Assembly: GCF_024753245.1 (NCBI RefSeq)
Contig: NZ_JANUGX010000026.1
Coordinates: 1-64,000, forward strand
DNA: 64,000 bases
Source: Massilia norwichensis
GTDB taxonomy: Bacteria; Pseudomonadota; Gammaproteobacteria; Burkholderiales; Burkholderiaceae_D
Direction: 5' to 3'
The notes under the pieces are model-generated. The model searched no databases, had not been told where the DNA came from, and worked only from the letters and a program-made list of their open reading frames with translations. The position numbers and the translations under genes were made by a program. Positions 48,716-57,718 of the stretch are shown here, one piece after another. Position 1 is the first letter of the stretch; the number at the start of each line of letters is the position of its first letter.

Positions 48716-49621
48716 TCAAGCTTTCGATTTGCGCAGCTGGTCGGTGTCCAAAAAGAACAGCGTTTCGAACTTGCCGTCCTTCTTGACCCCGAATTCGAGC
48801 GCTTCGACATCCACGTCGAGACCCGCTTCGACGCCGTCCCGGTCGAGCAAAGGTGATCGGTCGCTGTTGAAACCCTTGATCCGGCCATAGACACGCATGA
48901 TCGGCGTCTGCCCTTCGCGCATCGATTCGATTTCCTTCGCTTTCTCGAGGGGCACCCTGACGGTGAATTGCATATAGCCGTGGTTATCCCCTGTCAGCCC
49001 GAGCGTATCGAATACTGTCCGGTAACTCAGCGCGTAGCGGTATTTCTTGTCGGTGACATAGTTCACCACCCAGGACGAGCTGCGTTTCTGGATGACGATG
49101 TAATACTCGCCATTCGTCACGTCGGGCCCGCTGATCGCTACATCACTGCCGAGCACGCTGAAAAGAGCACGGTCGTTTTTCTGGTCCGCTGCAATGCTCG
49201 CCTTCAAGCGCTCGGCGGCGGCCTGCTTCGTGAATTCATTGCTCGCCTGCGATACCTCGGGATGCCCGATGCCTGCCAGGGTCACCCAATCGGGCTTCTC
49301 GCTGGATGTGGCATGGCGCATCCAGTTTGTCACGTATTGTTGGAAAGCCGCCTCGGGCAATTTGCGGTATTCCGCCTTGTTGGCTTCGGTGACCTCCTGC
49401 CGGATACAAGCGGCGTATTTCGGCGGCACCGCAAAGAGAGATGTCAGGGCGATGTTGCTGACGGTGCCAAACCGTTCGGTCTGCTTAAAATGCTGGGTCG
49501 GTTCCGCCGTCGCAGCAGCCGGCTCGGCTGCTGCGACCGGTTCGGCATCCTTCTTGCCGCAGGCCGATAACGTGAGTGCGGCGGCCACGGCGAGCGCCAT
49601 GTAAGTCTGCTTGGATGTCAT
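48716..49621 (-). CDS. Lipoprotein of unknown function
   Basis: 301 residues with a lipobox: AALTLSAC, lipid Cys at residue 21. A Glu/Pro/Ala linker follows, then a globular region with KYAACIRQEVTEANKAEYR, WMRHATSSEKPDW and a DVDVEALEFGVKKDG C-terminal part. The AGGAAAA ribosome site is good. It follows the metalloprotease lipoprotein by 17 nt on the same strand, forming a two-gene operon. No family is recognised. Confidence 0.65.
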   Translation of the reverse strand: MTSKQTYMALAVAAALTLSACGKKDAEPVAAAEPAAATAEPTQHFKQTERFGTVSNIALTSLFAVPPKYAACIRQEVTEANKAEYRKLPEAAFQQYVTNWMRHATSSEKPDWVTLAGIGHPEVSQASNEFTKQAAAERLKASIAADQKNDRALFSVLGSDVAISGPDVTNGEYYIVIQKRSSSWVVNYVTDKKYRYALSYRTVFDTLGLTGDNHGYMQFTVRVPLEKAKEIESMREGQTPIMRVYGRIKGFNSDRSPLLDRDGVEAGLDVDVEALEFGVKKDGKFETLFFLDTDQLRKSKA

Positions 49622-49638
49622 GTTTTTCCTGGGGCGTT

Positions 49639-50361
49639 TCAGTTGGGGGCGTGTTTCACGACGAGATTCGCGGCCGTGGTCGATTGGGGATTTGCATAGA
49701 GCGTGGTCAGCACGTCCCAGAACAAGGCTGGCACGTCAATGCCCACGCCAAAGCCGGGGAAATGGTTGGCAAGGCCGAGCGCATGGCCGAATTCATGCGT
49801 CACGATGGCTTGCGTAACGTCGCAATGACCATTTCCGAGATTGATGAATACCGGGCTCGATGTAATGCCGTTATCCACCCCCGGCATGATCATGCTGCCC
49901 TGGTTAGGCGCCGTCGAAACATTGGCGCAATAAGCCAGATAGTCCGTCGATCCAGGCGGCACAAAGGACGTGCCGTAACTGACGTGGATGTAATTGCCGC
50001 TGGCCGGAACGCTATTGCTGATATCGAGTACCAGCAAGCCGCTCAGCTTGGCATTGAGCTGGGACACGCTGGTGGCGACCTTGTTCGCATAATCCTGTTC
50101 GGTCGCGCTGGCGGCAGATGGCGGCGGAATATGGACTGTCACATGGCGCGCCGGCGCGCCTGCCCAGCGCCATGTACCAGGCAGCCGCCCGTTCGCGCCC
50201 GGAACGAAATCGATATTGCTCGACTGGATACTCGCGACTATTTGGGCATCGGTCACCGCTTGATTGGTACCGGCGTTTCCGGCGTCTGATTGGCCACCGC
50301 CGCAAGCGGATAAAAGCACCGCCATACCCAATACGCCAATCGATTGCATGAGTGTAGACAT
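49639..50361 (-). CDS. Lipoprotein zinc metalloprotease (metzincin-like)
   Basis: 240 residues. The lipobox is VLLSAC (lipid Cys 20), followed by a GGGQSDAGNAG linker. The zinc site is HEFGHALGLANH near residue 190, HExxH plus a downstream His. The expected third ligand of metzincins is at position 11 of the motif, but here that position is Asn and the His is at position 12. The downstream FWDVLTTLYAN may give the Met-turn equivalent. It probably acts outside the cell or in the outer membrane. First gene of a pair with the lipoprotein at 48716. Confidence 0.7.
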   Translation of the reverse strand: MSTLMQSIGVLGMAVLLSACGGGQSDAGNAGTNQAVTDAQIVASIQSSNIDFVPGANGRLPGTWRWAGAPARHVTVHIPPPSAASATEQDYANKVATSVSQLNAKLSGLLVLDISNSVPASGNYIHVSYGTSFVPPGSTDYLAYCANVSTAPNQGSMIMPGVDNGITSSPVFINLGNGHCDVTQAIVTHEFGHALGLANHFPGFGVGIDVPALFWDVLTTLYANPQSTTAANLVVKHAPN

Positions 50362-50686
50362 ATTATTTGAAATGTTTTATGAAAAGAAATTCGCCTCGTA
50401 TCGCGCAGAAATTATGCGACGAGTGCGGATGCAATTCCATGGAACGGATGTGCTAAAGACGCGGTGTGCAGCACTGCAGCGTCAATGCGTACGCGAATGC
50501 GCCATTCACGCGCTCGCGTGAAATGGGGTTAGTGACTAGGAGCGTGTGACAAGCGCCGGCGGTTCGCGGCAGTCACGCGAAGACGGGGACCGCGGGCGCG
50601 GCCGTCTTTGCATCGGGAGAGGATAAGGAGGAGGCGCCGGCCCGGAACCGCCGTGCGCCCAACATATTTCAGGTGCGGATCGTCGC
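50362..50686. other. Intergenic region between metalloprotease and methyltransferase genes
   Basis: It should contain the promoter of the minus-strand metalloprotease operon and the end of the methyltransferase transcript. A GC-rich hairpin-prone patch at 50581-50609 (AGACGG with CCGTCT) is the only structure seen. No gene. Confidence 0.4.
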
Positions 50687-51625
50687 TCAGGCGAATGCTG
50701 CAGCCTGTTCGCACACGCCCTCTTGCGCCACCTGCTCTTCGAAGCGCGCCACGACCTCGGCACGGATCGACGCTTCCAGCGATGGAATCGAGCCGCCGCA
50801 GCGGTAAGCAAAGCTGACCTGGACCACGTCGCCGGCCCTGACGTCCAGCGGACGCGCCAGCGGCAGCATCATGTAATGGTTCAGCCAGTCGATCGTCGCG
50901 CCGACTTCCTCGACGATGGACAGCACGTTCTTGGTGATGAAGCGCAGCGCGTTCAGGCGGCCGGCCTTTTCGATCAGGAAGCGGCCTTCCCAGGCGACGT
51001 TCATGTCGGTCGGCTGGCTGAAGTCCATGATGCTGTACACGCCCGGCTGGGCCAGCTCGAGGGTGCCTGGATAGATGACGTTGGTCGGCTGGAACTGCAC
51101 GATCGGGGCGTGGAAGCCTTCGAAATCGTATTCCTGCTGCAGCGGCTGGGCCGCCATGATGACGGCTTCCGGCAGGAACACCGGCAGCGGGCCGCCGAAG
51201 CGCGCCAGGTAGCGGCGCTTGAAGGATTCCATCATCTCGACCTGCTTTTCGCGCAGCATGCCGACATGGATCATCTCGCAGATCACGACGTCGACCGGCT
51301 CCGGCGGCAGGTATTCGAAGGCGTCGGCGTGGACCACCTCGACCTTGTGGCCGTTCTGGTTCATGGCCAGGAACTTGCGCGCTTCACGCACCATGTCCGG
51401 GTTGAACTCGACGCAGTAGACCTTGTCCGCGGCCTGGGCTGCGAAGAAGGACAGCACGCCGGTGCCGCCGCCCAGTTCCAGCACTTTCATGCCCGGCTTG
51501 ACCGCGTGGAAAATGGCCGACTTGAAGCTGTGCATGCGATTCTGGTCCATCAGCATGTTGTGGTGATAATGGACCGGGATGAACTGCCCCAGATAGCAGC
51601 TCTCGATTTCGCGTTCGTTCAGCAT
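50687..51625 (-). CDS. PRMT-fold class I SAM-dependent methyltransferase
   Basis: 312 residues from ATG 51625 (MLNEREIESCYLGQF), which has a GAGGAA ribosome site. SAM-binding motif I is VLELGGGTGVLSFFAA, the acidic end of strand 2 is YCVEFNPD, and ICEMIHVGML takes the place of the first 'double-E' loop of arginine methyltransferases. The C-terminal half is beta-barrel-like, as in PRMTs. Substrate unknown. An upstream in-frame start (51694) is less likely. Confidence 0.8.
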   Translation of the reverse strand: MLNEREIESCYLGQFIPVHYHHNMLMDQNRMHSFKSAIFHAVKPGMKVLELGGGTGVLSFFAAQAADKVYCVEFNPDMVREARKFLAMNQNGHKVEVVHADAFEYLPPEPVDVVICEMIHVGMLREKQVEMMESFKRRYLARFGGPLPVFLPEAVIMAAQPLQQEYDFEGFHAPIVQFQPTNVIYPGTLELAQPGVYSIMDFSQPTDMNVAWEGRFLIEKAGRLNALRFITKNVLSIVEEVGATIDWLNHYMMLPLARPLDVRAGDVVQVSFAYRCGGSIPSLEASIRAEVVARFEEQVAQEGVCEQAAAFA

Positions 51626-51856
51626 ATTGTTCCTCGTTGTCAGCCCCGCGGTGCTTGCCGGCGCCATGTTTGGTGATGGAGGAATTATCTGCAAGAAACA
51701 CTTTGCTTGATGCGCCGAGGTGACGCCTCTTTCCGGTCCAATTTACCGAATTGGTGCCTGAGAAAAATAATTCCAATCGGCAATTTACATATTTACATAG
51801 CGCCGAGGAATTGCGTACCATGGAGCCATCCCTTGAAAAGCGTCGGCCCAACGATC

Positions 51857-53152
51857 ATGCATCCCACCATTGCCTCACTTTCGTCAAACATCGCCGACCT
51901 TCTTCTCGACGTCATCTTCCTGATCAACGCTGCCGGGATCGTGGTGGACGTCAGTACCGGTTGCCGGCAACTGCTCGGCTACGAGCCCGAACAGCTCAAG
52001 GGCCGGTACCTCTTCGACTTCGTTGCCGAGGAGGATCGCACGCGCACGCGCGAAGAGGCCGCCCGGGTGCAGGCCGGCATCGAGCGGATCGGCTTCGAAA
52101 ACCGTTACCGGCGCCAGGACGGCAGCCTGGTGGATATCATGTGGTCGGCGCGCCGCATCGATGCGCTGGACCTGCGTATCGGCGTGGCGCGCGATATCAC
52201 CACCCGCAAGCAGGCGGAACGGCGGCAGGCCACCCTGTATGCCATATCGGAAGCGGCGCACCAGGCGCCCGACCTGCCCAGCTTGTGCGGCCGCATTCAC
52301 GCAGTGCTCGATGAACTGGTCGGGGTCGCCGGCATGGCGGTCGTCATCGAGGATGCCCTCGGCGGCAGCCATGCCATCTACCGGTCGGCAGCGGAAGGAC
52401 TGTGGCCCACCGGCAGCCGTGCGGTACGCTGGGCCGATACGCTGCTACCCGACGGCTGCATGGCGATCGAGTTGCGCGGCCAGGCCGGCATCGTCGGCGG
52501 CCTGCTGTTGCGGACGCGCAGCGGCAGGCCCTACCCGACGCTCGACCGCGAGCTACTGCAGTTCACGGCAGGACAAATCGGGATGGCGCTCGAACGCAAA
52601 CGGCTGCAGGACGAACTCCTGCGCCATGCCTGCCATGACGAGCTCACCGGGCTGCCCAACCGCTATCTGTTTTTCGACCGCATCAATACCGCCTTGTCGC
52701 GAGCCCAGCGCAGCGGCGCGCGGATGGGCTTGCTCTACGTCGACGTCGACGATTTCAAGCAGGTCAACGACCGTCATGGACATGCTGCGGGTGACCTGGT
52801 GCTGCGTGAAGTGGCGGCGCGCCTGGCCCGTTGCGCGCGCCGTACCGACACGGTGGCGCGCCTTGGCGGCGATGAATTCGTGCTGATTCTGGAAGACCTG
52901 GGCACGCCCCACGACGCCGAGCGCATCACGCACCAGCTGTTGGCGGAAATGGCTGCGCCGCTGCTGCTGGATGGCGCCGAACTGCACATCCGTACCAGTA
53001 TAGGCAGCGCATTGTTCCCCGAACACGGTACGCAGATCGAAGCGCTGCTCAAGCATGCCGACATGAATATGTACCACCGAAAGCGCGAGCGAAAATCGGC
53101 GCATGCAGAGGAAACCGCCGAGCGCGCGAACACCGTCGCGGCGGCGGGCTGA
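51857..53152 (+). CDS. PAS-GGDEF diguanylate cyclase
   Basis: 431 residues from ATG 51857 (MHPTIASLSSNIADLL). A PAS domain covers about 10-120 (DVIFLINAAGIVVDVSTGCR to GVARDITTRKQAE), a GAF-like region about 130-260, and a GGDEF domain follows. The active-site motif is intact GGDEF in VARLGGDEFVLIL. The product inhibition site RxxD is present as RRTD, five residues before GGDEF. It should make c-di-GMP. The nearby VpsR-like activator 10 kb away could read this signal. The C-terminal tail is Ala/Glu-rich. Confidence 0.9.
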   Translation: MHPTIASLSSNIADLLLDVIFLINAAGIVVDVSTGCRQLLGYEPEQLKGRYLFDFVAEEDRTRTREEAARVQAGIERIGFENRYRRQDGSLVDIMWSARRIDALDLRIGVARDITTRKQAERRQATLYAISEAAHQAPDLPSLCGRIHAVLDELVGVAGMAVVIEDALGGSHAIYRSAAEGLWPTGSRAVRWADTLLPDGCMAIELRGQAGIVGGLLLRTRSGRPYPTLDRELLQFTAGQIGMALERKRLQDELLRHACHDELTGLPNRYLFFDRINTALSRAQRSGARMGLLYVDVDDFKQVNDRHGHAAGDLVLREVAARLARCARRTDTVARLGGDEFVLILEDLGTPHDAERITHQLLAEMAAPLLLDGAELHIRTSIGSALFPEHGTQIEALLKHADMNMYHRKRERKSAHAEETAERANTVAAAG

Positions 53153-53173
53153 ATCCGCGCTGCCGCGCGGTCC

Positions 53174-53827
53174 TCAGCGCTTCGCCCTGGCCTTGTCCGC
53201 GATCTGGGCGGCAGTCAAACCTTCGCTGTTGGCCAGTTTCGGGTTCGCACCCTGCTCGGTGAGGAAAGCGACCATGTCGGGGTGGCCTTCGCGCGCCGCC
53301 ATCATCAAGGGCGTGTAACTGCCGCTGGCCGGCGGCGACAGCGCGTCGATTTTCGCGCCGCGCTTGATCAGGAGGCGCGCGATGTCTTCGTCGCCGCTGG
53401 CGGCCGCATAGTGCAGCGGAGTCCAGCCGGGTCGGTTGACCGCGGCGCCGCGCGCCACCAGCGCCTCGGCGGCGGCACGGTTGCGTTTGAAAGCAGCCAT
53501 CATCAAAGCCGTGTTGCCGTTGATGGCCGGGGCGTCGATCTGGATGCGGGGATGGTCGAGCAATACCCGCAGCACCCGCATCGAACCCTCGCGCGCCGCC
53601 AGCACCAGGGCGGGCTCGCCGCCGACCGGATTCTGCTGATTCGGGTTCACGCCCGCCGCCAGCAGCGATTTGACGGTGGCGGCATCGTCCATCTGCACGG
53701 CGCGGAAAAAATCGGAAATTTGCTGCGGCGTGGCAGCCAAGACTGCCGCGCCGGGGAAGGCCGACAGCAGCATTGCCGCAAGTATCGATCGGCCGGTCAG
53801 GCGAAGAAAACCGCGACGCTGCATCAT
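53174..53827 (-). CDS. Exported ankyrin-repeat protein
   Basis: 217 residues. The start MMQRRGFLRLTGRSILAAML suggests a Tat-like or Sec signal peptide with cleavage near ALA (residue 32). About five ankyrin repeats follow: AVQMDDAATVKSLLAAGVNP, PALVLAAREGSMRVLRVLL, NTALMMAAFKRNRAAAEALV, WTPLHYAAASGDEDIARLL and YTPLMMAAREGHPDMVAFL. It is a protein-protein interaction protein of the periplasm. It starts 2 nt after the tatD stop and so belongs to that operon. Confidence 0.8.
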   Translation of the reverse strand: MMQRRGFLRLTGRSILAAMLLSAFPGAAVLAATPQQISDFFRAVQMDDAATVKSLLAAGVNPNQQNPVGGEPALVLAAREGSMRVLRVLLDHPRIQIDAPAINGNTALMMAAFKRNRAAAEALVARGAAVNRPGWTPLHYAAASGDEDIARLLIKRGAKIDALSPPASGSYTPLMMAAREGHPDMVAFLTEQGANPKLANSEGLTAAQIADKARAKR

Positions 53828-53829
53828 GC

Positions 53830-54612
53830 TTACCCCCTCGGTACTTTGAACAGCTGGTGGAAGTTATCGGTGGTTCGCTCCGCCACTTCGCGCAGCGACA
53901 CGTCCTTCAGCGTGGCGATGTATTCGGCCACATGGGCGACGTAACCCGGTTCGTTCATTTTCCCACGGTAGGGCACCGGCGCGAGGTAGGGCGAATCGGT
54001 TTCGATCAAGATGCGCTCCAGCGGCAGGGCTTTGGCCACCGCCTGCAAGTCTTTCGCGCTCTTGAAGGTCACGATGCCGGAAAAAGAGATGTAAAAACCC
54101 ATCTCGATCGCGGCCTGCGCCACCTCCAGCGTCTCGGTAAAGCAGTGCATGACGCCGGCGACGCCGCCCTTGTCCACCGCCGCGCCCTCTTCCTGCAGGA
54201 TGCGGATCGTGTCGGCGCTGGCCGAACGGGTGTGGATGATCAGCGGCTTGCGGGTCTCGCGCGAGGCCCGGATGTGGGTGCGGAAGCGCTCGCGCTGCCA
54301 TTCGAGGTCGCCCTCGAGGCGGTAATAGTCGAGCCCGGTCTCGCCGATGGCGACGATCTTCGGATGATCGGCCAGGCGCACCAGTTCTTCGACGCTCGGT
54401 TCGGGCGTGTCCTCGTAGTCGGGGTGCACGCCGACCGAGGCGTAGATATGCGGATATTGCTCGGCCAGGGCGAGCACGCTGGGGAATTCCGGCAGGTTGA
54501 CGGACACGCACAGCGCCTTGTCGACCTTGTTCTCGGCCATCTTGGCGAGAATCTCGGGCATGCGGGCGGCCAGCTCCGGGAAATTGATATGGCAGTGTGA
54601 ATCGATGTACAT
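53830..54612 (-). CDS. tatD: TatD family metal-dependent deoxyribonuclease
   Basis: 260 residues from ATG 54612 (MYIDSHCHINFPEL). Metal ligands are in IDSHCHINF (HxH), IGETGLDYYR (Glu), LIIHTRSAS (His), GVMHCFTET (His) and IETDSPYLAPVPYRGK (Asp). TatD enzymes are 3'-5' exonucleases or DNA repair and DNA fragmentation enzymes. It lies between a small basic gene and the ankyrin gene, near the holB-pilZ region as in many proteobacteria. Confidence 0.92.
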   Translation of the reverse strand: MYIDSHCHINFPELAARMPEILAKMAENKVDKALCVSVNLPEFPSVLALAEQYPHIYASVGVHPDYEDTPEPSVEELVRLADHPKIVAIGETGLDYYRLEGDLEWQRERFRTHIRASRETRKPLIIHTRSASADTIRILQEEGAAVDKGGVAGVMHCFTETLEVAQAAIEMGFYISFSGIVTFKSAKDLQAVAKALPLERILIETDSPYLAPVPYRGKMNEPGYVAHVAEYIATLKDVSLREVAERTTDNFHQLFKVPRG

Positions 54613-54626
54613 CCGCTTATTGTACG

Positions 54627-54875
54627 TTACTGTCCAAGGCAGATGATTTTGGTCGCGTATTCCTTCGCGTTCGGCTTCTTGCTGGTCGCCCACCGGATGG
54701 CTTCCTCGGCCTCGGCCAGGCTCATGACCGTCGCTTTTTCCTTGTTGCGGATGAAGGAGACGCCTTCGAATTTGCCTTCCTTGCTGCGCATGACTTTGGC
54801 AAATACCGGGGCGGCCGTGCCGCCGTCGGCGAGTTTGTTTTGTTGGACGAGGTAACGCTGATCCTTGGATTCCAT
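54627..54875 (-). CDS. Small basic hypothetical protein
   Basis: 82 residues (MESKDQRYLVQQNKLADGG). It ends 14 nt before tatD on the same strand. The middle has KVMRSKEGKFEGVSFIRNKE and AEAEEAIRWATSKKP, an alpha/beta mix. It is uncharged at the ends and lacks a signal peptide. No function can be given. Confidence 0.6.
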   Translation of the reverse strand: MESKDQRYLVQQNKLADGGTAAPVFAKVMRSKEGKFEGVSFIRNKEKATVMSLAEAEEAIRWATSKKPNAKEYATKIICLGQ

Positions 54876-55028
54876 GTTGGTGCTTTATGCTGGTTCAAAG
54901 CCGTATTTTACGGCAGGCGCAGGTACAGGCCCAGCCGGGCCAATGCTGGCGCTGCGCGAACGGGACGCCGCTCGATGCGCCGCTATGACAAACTCGGTCG
55001 CAAACACCTTTCAGCCAGGAGAATTTTT

Positions 55029-55235
55029 ATGAGCAACGAACAGCAGAACAAAGACCAGGAGCAGGCAAAAGCCGGCCTCCAGCAGGCCGAAGCGTCCTCG
55101 CAGTCCCAGCAGCAGGCGCAGCCGGACGCGCATCCGGACTTCGACGCGCTGGCCAGCAAGAAGCCTGAAGAACTGACGCCGGAAGAGCTCCGCCTGATGG
55201 CGGACACCATGCCCGGCGAAGGGCCGGGCGACTAA
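55029..55235 (+). CDS. Small Gln-rich hydrophilic protein
   Basis: 68 residues from ATG 55029 with CAGGAGA nearby. It is rich in Gln, Glu and Ala (QQAEASSQSQQQAQ), probably disordered, and ends in PEELTPEELRLMADTMPG. Its 3' end overlaps by 4 bp the end of the convergent membrane-protein gene. No family is recognised. Confidence 0.55.
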   Translation: MSNEQQNKDQEQAKAGLQQAEASSQSQQQAQPDAHPDFDALASKKPEELTPEELRLMADTMPGEGPGD

Positions 55236-55738
55236 GCTCTTGCCGCCGGGTCGCTACCGACCCGCTGCGCAAGATGCTTGCGCAGCATCCGCAGTGCGCC
55301 TTTGGGGCCCCGGATGGCGATGCGCTGCTCACCCAGTACGCGCATCGTGATTTCGTTCTCGCGCCAGCGCATCCAGGCCGGATGGTTCAGGCGGTATCGC
55401 CAGGCCAGCCTCGGCAGCTCTTCGATCCGCACGCGGTAACCGAGGAAGGCGGCGATCTCCTCGACATCGCCCAGGAGCTGGCGCGCCTGACCACGGCTGC
55501 GGATTTCGAACGCGCCAGGCAGCGCGAGGTACATGGACGGCAGCATGCCGGCCAGGCCGGGCAGCAGGATCCAGGCAGACGCATGGCCGCCGGTAAGGTG
55601 AAGCAGCAACAGCATGCCAAAGCCGAAGACGATGAACAGGACCGCCACCGACAATGCCTGACCGGAAGACTGGATCGGAAATAGCAAGCGCAAGGGCGAA
55701 TGGACCGGGGCAACGGGCGTCAGTTCGGCCATCGCCAT
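55232..55738 (-). CDS. Two-helix membrane protein of unknown function
   Basis: 168 residues. Two transmembrane segments lie at about 30-48 (LSVAVLFIVFGFGMLLLLH) and 55-75 (AWILLPGLAGMLPSMYLAL). A cytoplasmic domain follows (RARQLLGDVEEIAAFLGYRV-like, then AIRGPKGALRMLRKHL). It is the last gene of the mltG-to-GNAT operon, 3 nt after the GNAT stop. Function unknown. Confidence 0.65.
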   Translation of the reverse strand: MAMAELTPVAPVHSPLRLLFPIQSSGQALSVAVLFIVFGFGMLLLLHLTGGHASAWILLPGLAGMLPSMYLALPGAFEIRSRGQARQLLGDVEEIAAFLGYRVRIEELPRLAWRYRLNHPAWMRWRENEITMRVLGEQRIAIRGPKGALRMLRKHLAQRVGSDPAARA

Positions 55739-55741
55739 GGC

Positions 55742-56263
55742 TCAGTCGACCACGCGCTTGCCGAGGATGATCAGATCCCGCTCGACCCCATCCAGGTTCG
55801 CCACGCGCGGGAAATTCGCCCAGGTCTCGAAGCCGTACTTGCGGAACAGGGCCAGGCTGGGCACGTTGTGGCCGAAGATGAAGCCCAGCAGCGTGTGCAC
55901 CTTGATATTCGGCGCGAAGGCCATCGCCTGCTCCAGGCAATAGCGGCCGATGCCCTTGCCGCGCCATGCTTCGGCGATATAGATCGAGACTTCGGCCGTG
56001 CCCGAGTACGCCGGGCGGCCGTAGAAATTCGAGTACGAGCACCAGCCGATGACGGCCGGGTTCTCCGAGGTATCGGCGGCGTCGTGGATCACCCACAGCG
56101 GCCGGCGTTCCGGGGTATGGTCGGCAAACCATTGTTCGCGCGACTGGACCGTGATCGGTTCGGTATCCGCGGTGACTTCGCGCGAGGCGATGGTGGCGTT
56201 GTAGATGTCGACGATGACGGGCAGGTCTTCGATACGGGCGATGCGATGGGTGTAGGACGGCAT
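55742..56263 (-). CDS. GNAT N-acetyltransferase (phosphinothricin acetyltransferase-like)
   Basis: 173 residues. GNAT landmarks are IARIEDLPVIVDIYNATIAS, WVIHDAAD, EVSIYIAEAWRGKGIGRYCL (the acetyl-CoA loop R-G-K-G-I-G) and FRKYGFETWANFP. Members close to this pattern acetylate phosphinothricin-like or amino-acid substrates. The true substrate is unknown. It is 12 nt after pilZ and 3 nt before the membrane-protein gene. Confidence 0.85.
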   Translation of the reverse strand: MPSYTHRIARIEDLPVIVDIYNATIASREVTADTEPITVQSREQWFADHTPERRPLWVIHDAADTSENPAVIGWCSYSNFYGRPAYSGTAEVSIYIAEAWRGKGIGRYCLEQAMAFAPNIKVHTLLGFIFGHNVPSLALFRKYGFETWANFPRVANLDGVERDLIILGKRVVD

Positions 56264-56275
56264 GAATGATCTGAT

Positions 56276-56662
56276 TTAAAGCGTATGGGTGGCGCGCGAG
56301 GACCGCAACGCCGCACCCAGGATTTCTTCGATGCGCAGCTTGGCGCGCTGGCCGGTTTCGTCGGCCGGGAAATGGACGCCGATGCCCTGCGCCTTGTTGT
56401 TATTGGCGCCGGCCGGGGTGATCCAGGCGACCTTGCCGGCGATCGGGTATTTGTTCGGATCGTCCATCAGCGACAGGATCAGGTAGATCTCGTCGCCGAT
56501 CTTGTACGGCTTGGTGGTCGGGACGAACATGCCGCCGTTCTTCAGGAAGGGCATGTAGGCCGCGTACAGCGCCGCCTTTTCCTTGATGGCCAGCGAGAGC
56601 ACGGACGGCCGCGGCGCCTGGGGCGTCAGCGGGGCGTTCGGGTCGGTGGGCAAGCCGTTCAT
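56276..56662 (-). CDS. pilZ: Type IV pilus-type PilZ domain protein
   Basis: 128 residues. The order mltG-tmk-holB-pilZ matches that of many proteobacteria, where PilZ is needed for type IV pili. Residues PSVLSLAIKEKAALYAAYMP, FLKNGGMFVPTTKPYKIGDE and GKVAWITPAG are typical. It lacks the RxxxR and D/NxSxxG c-di-GMP motif, as do other pilus-type PilZ proteins. So it probably does not bind c-di-GMP and instead works with PilB or FimX-like partners. Confidence 0.88.
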   Translation of the reverse strand: MNGLPTDPNAPLTPQAPRPSVLSLAIKEKAALYAAYMPFLKNGGMFVPTTKPYKIGDEIYLILSLMDDPNKYPIAGKVAWITPAGANNNKAQGIGVHFPADETGQRAKLRIEEILGAALRSSRATHTL

Positions 56663-56674
56663 CGGAATCCTTTC

Positions 56675-57718
56675 TCAGGCAGCGCAGCAGGCAGTGTAAT
56701 CAAGCAACATGTCTTCGACAAACAGTTTCGGCGACAGCGGGTGGTCCGCCACCGCGCGCCGCTCGTTGGTCGACTTGATCGCCTGCATCAGCTTGGCCGT
56801 GTGAACGCGTCCGGCCAGGTTCGCAAGCTGCTGGCGATACCGCGGATAATAGCGGATCGTGCCGGACAGCTTGTACGAAAAAACGTCATACAACCAGCGC
56901 TGCTGCCATGCGACAAGGGATGCGAGCGGCGCTTTGCTCAATTTGTCTGCCGCGCGCAACGCTGCGTCGACGCTGGGCTGGGCCAGGATTTGCAGCAGGG
57001 AATCGAGTTCCTCGCGGCTGCCCGTTTCCGCCTGCACCAGCGCGGCCAGCGGCGCCCCGCCCTGCTCGCGCAGCCAGCCATCCGCATCCTGCACGCCCTG
57101 GCTTTCCAGCCAGGCCAGCGCCTCGGCGTGGCCCGGCATCGGCAGCGCGAACTTGCGGCAGCGCGAGAGGATGGTCGGCAGCAGGCGGTCCAGGCCGTTC
57201 GATGCCAACAGGAACACGGTCCCCGGCGGCGGTTCTTCCAGCGTTTTCAGCAGCGCGTTCGAGGACGGCATATTGAGCGCCTCGGCCGGGTACAGCACGA
57301 CCACCCGCAAACCCTGGCGGTGGGTCGAGATGTTCATGAAGTCGGACAGCGCGCGCACCTGCTCGATCTTGATGTCCTTCGAGGCGGTCTTGGTCGACTT
57401 GGCTTTCTTGTCGCCGTCGCCGGCTTCTTCCCCCTCGGCGGCGGGCGCTTCGTCTTCCATCGCCTCCGGGCGCACGCGGCGGTAATCCGGATGGTTGCCC
57501 TGGACGAACCAGCCGCAGGAAGCGCACACGCCGCAGGCATGGCCGTCGGGCTGGACGTTTTCGCACAGCAGGGCCTGGGCGAAGGCCTGGATGAAATCGG
57601 CCTTGCCGATGCCGGCCGGGCCGTAGAACAGAATTGCATGGGGCAGGCGCGCGCGCATTTGCTGCAGCTGCGTCCAGGCCTGCTCCTGCCATGGGTAGAT
57701 GGCGGTACTGCTTGTCAC
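56675..57718 (-). CDS. holB: DNA polymerase III delta' subunit
   Basis: 347 residues. HolB is part of the clamp loader. The P-loop is GPAGIGKAD, followed by the zinc-binding Cys set ACGVCASCGWF. Sensor motifs LLKTLEEPPPGTVFLL and LPTILSRCRKFALP are in place. An unusual stretch rich in Glu, Ala and Lys (AMEDEAPAAEGEEAGDGDKK, about 85-105) is inserted between the zinc knuckle and IEQVRALSDFM. It overlaps tmk by 4 nt. Confidence 0.93.
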   Translation of the reverse strand: MTSSTAIYPWQEQAWTQLQQMRARLPHAILFYGPAGIGKADFIQAFAQALLCENVQPDGHACGVCASCGWFVQGNHPDYRRVRPEAMEDEAPAAEGEEAGDGDKKAKSTKTASKDIKIEQVRALSDFMNISTHRQGLRVVVLYPAEALNMPSSNALLKTLEEPPPGTVFLLASNGLDRLLPTILSRCRKFALPMPGHAEALAWLESQGVQDADGWLREQGGAPLAALVQAETGSREELDSLLQILAQPSVDAALRAADKLSKAPLASLVAWQQRWLYDVFSYKLSGTIRYYPRYRQQLANLAGRVHTAKLMQAIKSTNERRAVADHPLSPKLFVEDMLLDYTACCAA

